A stretch of 18,643 nucleotides of DNA from Ramlibacter sp. GTDB lineage: Bacteria > Pseudomonadota > Gammaproteobacteria > Burkholderiales > Burkholderiaceae_C. Each line of letters opens with the position of its first letter. The stretch's first letter is position 1. The stretch is taken from contig JAMPXR010000006.1 in assembly GCA_023701085.1 (NCBI GenBank), forward strand, positions 1-18,643, given 5' to 3'. Made by a program: the position numbers and the translations under genes. Below the pieces are notes generated by a model. It searched no databases, was not told where the DNA came from, and saw nothing but the letters and a program-made list of their open reading frames with translations. Of this stretch, positions 14,455 through 18,643 are shown one piece after another.

Positions 14455-15140
14455 AATGGCTGACCGCTGCCGCCGCTGCCGTGCTTGCCGCCTACTGGCT
14501 GACCAGGCCGGCGCAGGCCGGCGGGCTGTTCTTGCTGCCCGATGGATGGGCGGGCGAAGCGGCGCCGCCGGACGAAGCGCCGCCGGACGAGGTGCCGCAG
14601 TTGCCTACCGTACTTGAAACCATCGCCGTGACAATGGACCCGACCACCTACGAAACCGGCACGCTGCCGGGCGACCTGGCCGCCGCGAATGAGCGCGCGT
14701 TTCTCGACATGCTCGCGTATGCCGAAGGCACCGCGGGACGCGGCGACGATGGCTACAACGTGGTGTTCGGCGGCGGGCTGTTCGCCAGCTACGCCGATCA
14801 CCCGCGCCGATATTTCACCTTCACGCGCACCGATGGCACCACCGGCCGCACCAGCGCCGCCGGCCGCTATCAGTTCATCGCGCCGACCTGGGATGACCTG
14901 GCGCCGCGCATGGGCCTGGGCGACTTCGGTCCGTCGAATCAGGACGCCGCCGCGCTCGAGCTGGTGCGTCAGCGCGGCGCGCTCGAGGATGTGCGCGCCG
15001 GCCGCTTCGCTGATGCCGTGCGCAAAGTGTCGCGCACCTGGGCCAGCCTGCCGGGGAACGATTACATGCAGTTCGGCGGGCGATCGCTCGCGCAAGTGGC
15101 CGCCGCTTTCGAATCGGCCGGCGGCACGATCACCGCGTAA
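14451..15140 (+). CDS. Membrane-anchored lambda-type lytic transglycosylase (GH104-like), 229 aa
   Basis: Residues 1-20 are hydrophobic (KWLTAAAAAVLAAYWLT), then come an acidic Pro-rich linker (about 30-60) and a catalytic domain from about residue 83 to the end. The domain closely follows lambda R endolysin: AFLDMLAYAEGT with the catalytic Glu92, GYNVVFGGGLF, DHPRR, AAGRYQF, and SLPGNDYMQFGG near the end. It should cleave peptidoglycan glycan strands with formation of 1,6-anhydro ends. An N-terminal anchor and linker instead of a free endolysin suggest a virion-membrane enzyme for genome entry, like PRD1 P7, although secretion for lysis is also possible. Coupled by ATGA to the previous gene. 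Confidence 0.85.
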   Translation: MKWLTAAAAAVLAAYWLTRPAQAGGLFLLPDGWAGEAAPPDEAPPDEVPQLPTVLETIAVTMDPTTYETGTLPGDLAAANERAFLDMLAYAEGTAGRGDDGYNVVFGGGLFASYADHPRRYFTFTRTDGTTGRTSAAGRYQFIAPTWDDLAPRMGLGDFGPSNQDAAALELVRQRGALEDVRAGRFADAVRKVSRTWASLPGNDYMQFGGRSLAQVAAAFESAGGTITA

Positions 15141-15148
15141 GGACCACC

Positions 15149-15565
15149 ATGAGCACGCTCAACCTTTCCCCGAAAAACCCGCTGATGGTTGCCGCGCTGG
15201 CGCTTGGCGCCGTCTGGTTCCTGTCGCGCCGGCAGGCCGTGGCGTCGCCCAATGTGCGGCAGCCGACTGTCGGCGCCGCCTCCATAACTCCGTCGCTGGT
15301 CGATTCCGCGCTACGCGCCGTCACATCGCTGTTCGGCGGCGGCACGCGCAGCACGCAGAGCCAAGAGGAAATGGCCGCGCGTGACGCCGCGCAGGCCGCC
15401 GTGCGCGCGGGCGATCCGTACTATGGGGGCGCCGAGGGCATCGCCGGCACCGTGCCCAGCGAAAGCTGGTATGAGCAAGTGCAGGCCGACGCCGCCGCCT
15501 ACGGCGCCGCCTCCGAGGGTTGGATTGATTACGGCACGGGCGACCCGTACCACGGCGGCTATTGA
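15149..15565 (+). CDS. Membrane protein with N-terminal span, 138 aa
   Basis: The ATG at 15149 is 8 bp after the transglycosylase stop, with AAGGA upstream. Residues about 10-27 form a membrane span (PLMVAALALGAVWFLSRR). The remainder is soluble, with a helical stretch near 70-85 (SQEEMAARDAAQAAVR) and two similar motifs, DPYYGG and DPYHGG, the second at the C-terminus. The aromatic Gly motifs could bind glycan or protein. Likely a virion membrane component by context; no family recognised. Confidence 0.65.
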   Translation: MSTLNLSPKNPLMVAALALGAVWFLSRRQAVASPNVRQPTVGAASITPSLVDSALRAVTSLFGGGTRSTQSQEEMAARDAAQAAVRAGDPYYGGAEGIAGTVPSESWYEQVQADAAAYGAASEGWIDYGTGDPYHGGY

Positions 15566-15568
15566 CGC

Positions 15569-15904
15569 ATGAAAGTTCCGGCCGTCCCGCTGCTGGTCCT
15601 GGGCGCGCTCGGCGTGCTGGCCGTGCTGTGGCTGGCATCGCGCGCAAGCGCCGGCACCGTGGGCCAGAGCATCGGGCGCAACGTGATCGAAGGCGCGGAC
15701 GGCGCCGTCGCGGGCGCCGTGGTGGCCCTGGGTGACATCGTGGGCATTCCCGAAACCGACGCCGATCAATGCACGCTCGACCTGGCGCGCGGGGATCTGT
15801 GGGCCGCCTCGTTTTCGTGCCCGGCGCCGCGTTTCGTCAAGGCCGTGGCATCGGGCGACTATGGCGCGCGCACCACCGGCAGCGGCGCTGAGGGTGGCTG
15901 GTAA
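15569..15904 (+). CDS. Membrane protein with N-terminal span, 111 aa
   Basis: Residues about 4-24 are a membrane span or uncleaved signal (VPLLVLGALGVLAVLWLA). The rest is soluble with a Gly/Ala-rich helix (IEGADGAVAGAVVALGDIVG) and two Cys (DQCTLD and FSCPAP). It starts 3 bp after the previous stop, and its stop shares a base with the start of the phospholipase-like gene (TAATG). Close coupling to that gene suggests they act together. No family recognised. Confidence 0.6.
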   Translation: MKVPAVPLLVLGALGVLAVLWLASRASAGTVGQSIGRNVIEGADGAVAGAVVALGDIVGIPETDADQCTLDLARGDLWAASFSCPAPRFVKAVASGDYGARTTGSGAEGGW

Positions 15905-16164
15905 TGGCGCGCGACTGGTGCTCCGCTGTCCCGGATTTTCATTTCGGGGAAACCTGTTGCAAGCGGCACGATAAGGACTACGCCGAGGGCAAGAAAACCC
16001 GCCGCGCCGCCGACAGGGACATGCTGGTTTGCATCGCGCAGGCAGACGCGCCGGCCCGCGCCGTGCTCTATTGGCTTGGCGTGCGCGCCTTCGGCTGGTT
16101 GCACTGGAAACGCAAGGCCCGCGCCCGACGCCGCGCCGCCGTCGCCAGCGAGGTCGCATCGTGA
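15904..16164 (+). CDS. Phospholipase A2-like protein, 86 aa
   Basis: The motif CCKRHDKDY (residues 18-26) followed by a RRAADRDML segment (33-41) matches the catalytic helix of secreted phospholipases A2, in which His22 and Asp23 would be the His-Asp pair and Asp37 the supporting Asp. Further Cys residues (C6, C43) could form disulfides. The canonical glycine-rich calcium loop is not obvious, so activity is uncertain. The C-terminal third is hydrophobic then strongly basic (YWLGVRAFGWLHW, KRKARARRR). In a phage with an internal membrane, such a domain could act in membrane fusion, entry or lysis; parvoviruses use one in their capsid for endosomal escape. The GTG of the next gene overlaps its stop. 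Confidence 0.6.
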   Translation: MARDWCSAVPDFHFGETCCKRHDKDYAEGKKTRRAADRDMLVCIAQADAPARAVLYWLGVRAFGWLHWKRKARARRRAAVASEVAS

Positions 16165-16328
16165 TAGAGCTGCTGCCCTGGCTGAACCTGCTGTTGCTGC
16201 CGACACTGGGCTACGTCATCCGCATGGAACACCGGCTCACGCGCCTGGAAGCCTTGCGCGAGGCCGACCGCGACGCGCGCGCGGATGGCAGCCATGTTCA
16301 CCGCAGGCGCACCGACCCTCAACCCTGA
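16161..16328 (+). CDS. Small membrane protein with charged tail, 55 aa
   Basis: The GTG at 16161 overlaps the previous TGA (GTGA). Residues 1-20 form a membrane span (IELLPWLNLLLLPTLGYVI) followed by a highly charged helix (RMEHRLTRLEALREADRDAR). This is the shape of an inner-membrane spanin or pinholin partner, but the length is short for an i-spanin. Because a small lipoprotein follows two genes later, a lysis role is possible. No family is recognised. Confidence 0.6.
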   Translation: MIELLPWLNLLLLPTLGYVIRMEHRLTRLEALREADRDARADGSHVHRRRTDPQP

Positions 16329-16338
16329 AAGGACCATC

Positions 16339-16437
16339 ATGGCCGCCAAACGCAAAGCCAAGAAAAAGCCCGCCCGCCGACTGCCGCCGCGCCACAAGTC
16401 CGGGCCGAAAAAAGGCCAGTTCAAGAAGCGCAGTTGA
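16339..16437 (+). CDS. Highly basic 32-aa protein
   Basis: The ATG at 16339 has a GAAAGGA ribosome site 7 nt upstream and encodes 32 residues, about half Lys/Arg (for example AAKRKAKKKPARR), ending GQFKKRS. No membrane segment is present. Its stop overlaps the next gene's ATG (TGATG), which supports translation. A DNA-binding or DNA-condensing virion component is the most natural idea for a protamine-like peptide in the structural operon, but no homologue is claimed. Confidence 0.65.
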   Translation: MAAKRKAKKKPARRLPPRHKSGPKKGQFKKRS

Positions 16438-16643
16438 TGCGCGCCGCGCTGCTGGCCGCCGTCGCGCTGCTGGCCGGCTGTGCCGGGCTCACGCCTGGCG
16501 CGCCGCCGCTGGAAAACCGCGTTGTATGCACCGTCGCGCGCGACCGGGCTTACACCGTATCCCTGTGGGGCCCGGCCGGCCTGACTGCGCAGATCGCCGC
16601 CGCAGACGCCGCCGTGATCTGCGCGCGCCCGCCGCCGCCATAG
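16437..16643 (+). CDS. Small lipoprotein, possible o-spanin, 68 aa
   Basis: The ATG at 16437 lies in a TGATG overlap. The N-terminus MRAALLAAVALLAGC ends in a lipobox (LLAGC), so Cys15 should be lipidated. The mature part is about 54 residues with two further Cys (VVCTVA and VICARP) and a Pro-rich end. As the last gene of the late operon it could be an outer-membrane spanin for lysis or an exclusion lipoprotein; the Pro content weakly favours spanin. The strong hairpin and terminator downstream mark the operon end. Confidence 0.65.
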   Translation: MRAALLAAVALLAGCAGLTPGAPPLENRVVCTVARDRAYTVSLWGPAGLTAQIAAADAAVICARPPPP

Positions 16644-16651
16644 GCCGCACC

Positions 16652-16679
16652 CGCGCGGCGCTGATCGGGGCGCCGCGCG
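16652..16679. repeat. Strong GC hairpin after the late operon
   Basis: A 10-bp stem, CGCGCGGCGC (16652-16661) with GCGCCGCGCG (16670-16679), has an 8-nt loop. No direct T-run follows (GCCCGCTCTTTC), so it may protect the mRNA 3' end or assist the terminator 34 bp downstream. Confidence 0.5.
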
Positions 16680-16712
16680 CCCGCTCTTTCAAAATTCGCA
16701 GTTGAGCATTCA

Positions 16713-16748
16713 ACCCCGGCGGGGTACTCCAGTCCGCCGGGGTCTTTT
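16713..16748 (+). terminator. Rho-independent terminator of the late operon
   Basis: ACCCCGGCGG (16713-16722) pairs perfectly with CCGCCGGGGT (16734-16743) across an 11-nt loop and is followed by CTTTTC. It lies between the late operon and the converging gene at 16748-16987, whose transcript it could also stop. Confidence 0.85.
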
Positions 16749-16987
16749 CAATGCCATCGAAAGCGCAGCCACCAATGGGCCGGCGCGGCAGCGCGCGGGG
16801 CCGTCAACGCATCGAAGTGGCCCGCCAGCTTGGCGCGCGTGATCTTGTCCACCACGTGCCACGCCCGCGCGTAGTGCTCGGCGCGCGGTCCGTCAGGGTC
16901 GATGCGCGGCACGGCCGCCAACCACGCGCGCACGTCCGAAATGGTGACGATGACCTGGCCGAAAAGGTCCGTTCGATATGGCTCCAT
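16748..16987 (-). CDS. Leftward phage protein, 79 aa, at the right end of element A
   Basis: The protein starts MEPYRTDLFGQVIVTISDV, then has a helical region (VRAWLAAVPRIDPDG, AEHYARAWHVVDKIT, AKLAGHFDALT) and an aromatic C-terminus. No membrane or catalytic motif is visible. Small proteins with this opening (YRTDLFG) occur in dif-associated prophages, with unknown function. In the integrated state it stands alone at the right end. In the circular form it lies 48 bp downstream of the end of the extended regulator on the same strand, so it probably belongs to the regulator operon. Integration would separate it from that promoter. Confidence 0.7.
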   Translation of the reverse strand: MEPYRTDLFGQVIVTISDVRAWLAAVPRIDPDGPRAEHYARAWHVVDKITRAKLAGHFDALTAPRAAAPAHWWLRFRWH

Positions 16988-17102
16988 GAGTCCCGCCTGG
17001 ATGAACTTGTGCGGGGGAGTGTGCCGGGTAATCGGTCAGCAAAAAGCGAGGGATGTGCCGGTGGCGCGGGCGGCGGAGGCCAGCAATTCGAGTGCCTCGG
17101 GG

Positions 17103-17130
17103 ACTTTACATAATATACATCGTATCAATC
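17103..17130 (+). repeat. dif-like site between elements A and B
   Basis: XerD arm ACTTTACATAA (17103-17113) matches 9 of 11 bases of the left chromosomal arm; core TATACA (17114-17119); XerC arm TCGTATCAATC (17120-17130) matches 8 of 11 bases of the right chromosomal arm, including the first six. It is the only one of the three sites with two recognisable arms and so the best candidate for a working dif in this chromosome. Confidence 0.75.
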
Positions 17131-17762
17131 AGAATCACGGGCAAAGGCGCCCTCGCAACGGCCAGCAAGAGCGCGCGCTCATTGGGGCGCGCTTCAAGGT
17201 GCTGTGCGCGGATGCGGGCCTGTCCATCGATCAAACTGCGAAAGCCTTGCACGTGACGCCCCGCACGGTGCGGTACTGGATTTCCGGGCGCGTGGCCGTG
17301 CCCTATGCGGCCTACCGGCTGGTGCGCATCCTGGGGGGCTATGAGCTGCCCGATCCGGCCTGGGCGGGCTGGGTGTTCCACTCGGGCAAGCTGTGGTCCC
17401 CTGAGGGTCATGGCTTCGTGCCCAGCGATTCGAACTGGTGGGGGCGCCTGGTCAGCCAGGCGCGGCTGTGGCGGGAGCAGTACGAGCGAGGTAGGCAGTT
17501 CGACCTACTGATGCTGCGGGCCGGTCGGTCTGCGCCGGGGCCGAGCGGAGCCGCTTGCGGCCCGCCGGCTGCGGCGCAGTCCGCACCGAACGGCGAAGCC
17601 GGGCGGGCGGCGCAGCCGCCCGGCCTAGATTTATCCCTAGGAAACTTTGGTACATCAGGACCGGGAAACGGGCCGTCTACAGAGGGAAACCGGGGCAGCG
17701 CTGGCGCAGCGCAGCGGGTGGCCGAGATTCCATCTTGTGAAAACGGGGAGGACCGGCCATGA
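17115..17762 (+). CDS. XafT-like Xer recombination activation factor (start lost to att site)
   Basis: The body holds a helix-turn-helix (FKVLCADAGLSIDQTAKALH, then VTPRTVRYWISGR) and a DUF3653-like part (PDPAWAGWVFHSGKLWSPEG, then FVPSDSNWWGRL and a helical RLWREQYERG). A Gly/Pro/Ala-rich tail makes up the last third. This domain pair is that of VC1465 (XafT) of the satellite phage TLC-phi, which activates XerCD-dif recombination without FtsK. In the integrated state no convincing start exists: the frame runs back through the att site into element A, where only GTG 17055 or 17061 or a distant ATG 16902 are available. Circular closure supplies ATG 18157 and an N-terminus MKEFQMKSTTCKHIHRINQ, for 228 aa in total. 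The stop overlaps the orf133 start (ATGA). Confidence 0.7.
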   Translation: MHRINQNHGQRRPRNGQQERALIGARFKVLCADAGLSIDQTAKALHVTPRTVRYWISGRVAVPYAAYRLVRILGGYELPDPAWAGWVFHSGKLWSPEGHGFVPSDSNWWGRLVSQARLWREQYERGRQFDLLMLRAGRSAPGPSGAACGPPAAAQSAPNGEAGRAAQPPGLDLSLGNFGTSGPGNGPSTEGNRGSAGAAQRVAEIPSCENGEDRP

Positions 17763-18160
17763 GTGCGGCCATGTTGCGGGCGCTCGATGCGGTTAATGAC
17801 CGGCTGATCCTGGCCGAGGCGATCGGGCAAGCCCTGGACCAAGTGGCGGGCGAAGAGGATCAACCTTTGGTACTCGTGTACCGCAGGCAGGTGCAAGCCA
17901 TTGGCGAGGCCTGTGAAGCCCTGGAGGAGCTGGTCAGGGGGTGCGGCGCGAACGAGCCACCTTCCCCCGCGCCACGTGCCCAGCGCACGGCTGAAAGCGG
18001 CCCTAGCGCGCCTGAGTTGGCCCAGGGCGGTGCCCTGCCCGATCCGCTGGCGTTCACGGCTTGCGCGCCCTGTGGACAGTCTGCCGCGGGGCTGGGTGCC
18101 CGATCCGATGCGCAGTGCCCTGCGCGCCCTGCCAAACGGTCTTTCTCGGCCCACGAATGA
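17759..18160 (+). CDS. Small helical protein of element B, 133 aa
   Basis: Starts in an ATGA overlap with the xafT-like gene. Residues about 5-62 form two amphipathic helices (LRALDAVNDRLILAEAIGQA, and YRRQVQAIGEACEALEELV), recalling small phage and plasmid proteins of unknown function. The rest is Pro/Ala/Gly-rich with several Cys and appears disordered. Its TGA at 18158-18160 overlaps an ATG at 18157 that leads into the third att site. A partner or regulator role for XafT is inferred only from coupling; a replication role cannot be supported from sequence. Confidence 0.65.
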   Translation: MSAAMLRALDAVNDRLILAEAIGQALDQVAGEEDQPLVLVYRRQVQAIGEACEALEELVRGCGANEPPSPAPRAQRTAESGPSAPELAQGGALPDPLAFTACAPCGQSAAGLGARSDAQCPARPAKRSFSAHE

Positions 18161-18200
18161 AAGAATTTCAAATGAAATCAACGACTTGCAAACATATACA
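18157..18200 (+). pseudogene. Detached 5' end of the xafT-like gene
   Basis: The ATG at 18157 overlaps the orf133 stop (ATGA) and reads MKEFQMKSTTCKHIHR through the third att core. At the equivalent core position the xafT body continues in the same frame (HIHRINQ). After integration this start instead reads into chromosomal DNA (HIHRIKYIIP). An AAAG at 18160-18163 could serve the alternative ATG at 18172. Confidence 0.7.
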
Positions 18201-18211
18201 TCGTATAAAAT
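18184..18211 (+). repeat. dif-like site, right boundary of element B
   Basis: XerD arm ACTTGCAAACA (18184-18194) is poor; core TATACA (18195-18200) is intact; XerC arm TCGTATAAAAT (18201-18211) is interpreted as chromosomal. The 12 bp TATACATCGTAT are identical with the middle site. Bases 18212-18289, between this site and the ankyrin gene, hold no visible gene. Confidence 0.7.
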
Positions 18212-18289
18212 ACATAATCCCAAGTCGGCAACACCAACCCGCCATGAAATTCTTCGCATTTCACATGAACATTGGTAGAAAGCAGCTTG

Positions 18290-18643
18290 TCACCATTTGC
18301 CTTTTGGCTTCGACCTGCGCACCGTCGCTGCGATCAAGTCTGCAGCTTCCTGGCGTCCGGCGCGATGCGCAAAGTCGATGGCGCTCAGCCCGAGCTGATT
18401 CCTCATGGCGGTGTCCGCGCCGGCGTCCAGCAGCAACTTAACGGCGGCTGGCGTGCCGTAATGGGCCGCCATCATCAGCGGCGTCGTGCCGTTCGGCGAT
18501 TCGGCATCGATGAATGCGTGCTGCTCCAGCAGCAGTTCCATGATCGCCAGATGCCCGGCGGTGGCCGCGTAATGCAGCGGCGTCCAGCCCGGCTTGTTGA
18601 CGTCGGCGTCGCGCTTGATGAGCTTCTTGACCATTTCGAGGTG
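18290..18643 (-). CDS. Ankyrin-repeat protein, 5' end outside window
   Basis: The visible C-terminal 118 residues contain about three ankyrin repeats with canonical signatures: [40 protein letters not shown] and a last degenerate copy [20 protein letters not shown]. The frame stays open to the window edge (HLEMVKKL), so the internal Met at 18634 is not taken as the start. Ankyrin repeats mediate protein binding; bacterial examples are often periplasmic, but the signal region is not in view. The gene is read towards the mobile elements and ends about 80 bp from the third att site. Confidence 0.85.
   Translation of the reverse strand, partial: HLEMVKKLIKRDADVNKPGWTPLHYAATAGHLAIMELLLEQHAFIDAESPNGTTPLMMAAHYGTPAAVKLLLDAGADTAMRNQLGLSAIDFAHRAGRQEAADLIAATVRRSKPKGKW

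Larger units (their letters stand above)
6949..17119. mobile_element. Element A: tailless double-jelly-roll, membrane-containing prophage (about 10.17 kb)
   Basis: The region between the first two TATACA cores is a compact prophage with about 25 genes. It has a regulator with divergent promoters, an initiator candidate with iterons and a DnaA box, an A32/P9-type ATPase, a capsid candidate of PM2 P2 size, at least seven single-span membrane proteins and an anchored transglycosylase. Tail, portal, terminase, integrase, polymerase and RCR Rep genes are absent. Its length is close to the roughly 10-kb circular dsDNA genome of PM2. Integration by host XerCD is inferred from the flanking dif-like sites. 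DJR prophages as a class are known from metagenomic surveys; whether this lineage is described cannot be decided here. Confidence 0.75.
17114..18200. mobile_element. Element B: 1,081-bp Xer mini-element with xafT-like gene
   Basis: The DNA between the second and third TATACA cores is 1,081 bp long and holds two genes, the xafT-like gene and orf133. Closing it at the core joins the in-frame ATG at 18157 to the xafT body. Both genes then begin at ATGA overlaps with the other's stop, leaving almost no non-coding DNA. Its deduced attP has a good XerC arm and a poor XerD arm, as described for Vibrio TLC-phi. It could be a minimal satellite, or the remnant of a larger element; no replication gene is recognised. 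Confidence 0.6.

Noticed and set aside
16902..17114. ATG 16902 as the true start of the xafT-like gene
   Set aside because: The intervening residues lie antisense to orf79, show no conserved character, and precede an att site; the start supplied by circular closure is better supported.
6949..18200. A single 11.2-kb element rather than two
   Set aside because: Joining the outer sites gives only a short frame after MKSTTCKHI and does not restore xafT or extend the regulator, whereas two separate circles restore one gene each.

Overview
The window looks like high-GC betaproteobacterial chromosome, probably Alcaligenaceae (Bordetella/Achromobacter type); this rests on gene content and codon bias, not on a marker gene. 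Nucleotides 1-6790 and about 18290-18643 are ordinary host sequence. The left block holds a 5'-truncated haloalkane dehalogenase coupled to an S66 LD-carboxypeptidase (ldcA), a small hypothetical gene, a DmeF-type Co/Ni exporter, a small lipoprotein, and a periplasmic protein next to an OprC/NosA-type TonB-dependent copper receptor that carries both halves of the CxxxM/HxM copper site. The right edge holds the 3' part of an ankyrin-repeat gene read leftwards.

Between them lies mobile DNA without an integrase gene. Three dif-like sites share the 6-bp core TATACA, at 6938-6965, 17103-17130 and 18184-18211. The outermost arms (XerD arm at the far left, XerC arm at the far right) rebuild a plausible chromosomal dif, so the DNA between them appears to be two elements inserted in tandem by host XerCD.

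Element A (6949 to 17114, about 10.17 kb) looks like a complete tailless prophage of the double-jelly-roll, internal-membrane type (PM2/corticovirus-like size and logic). From left to right it has a leftward HTH regulator with a divergent promoter region, and an early operon ending in a winged-helix replication-initiator candidate. An origin-like stretch follows (12-bp iterons, a perfect DnaA box, two hairpins). The late operon carries a zinc-ribbon protein, an A32/P9-type packaging ATPase, a small membrane protein, a 289-aa major capsid candidate, several single-span membrane proteins, two beta-rich spike candidates, a membrane-anchored lambda-type (GH104) transglycosylase, a phospholipase-A2-like protein, a 32-aa basic protein and a small lipoprotein. 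It ends at a strong terminator. No tail, terminase, portal, polymerase, terminal-protein or rolling-circle Rep gene was found.

Element B (17114 to 18195, 1,081 bp) carries only two genes: an XafT-like (HTH plus DUF3653-like) Xer recombination activation factor and a small helical protein. The xafT-like gene has no convincing start in the integrated state. If the element is closed into a circle at the TATACA cores, an in-frame ATG at 18157 is joined to it. Each of the two genes then begins at an ATGA overlap with the other's stop. Element A shows a parallel feature: closing its circle extends the regulator by 23 codons and places orf79 directly downstream. The reading frames therefore support two separate circles, and pairing an Xer-activation mini-element with a tailless membrane phage at one dif locus is the most interesting aspect of the window.
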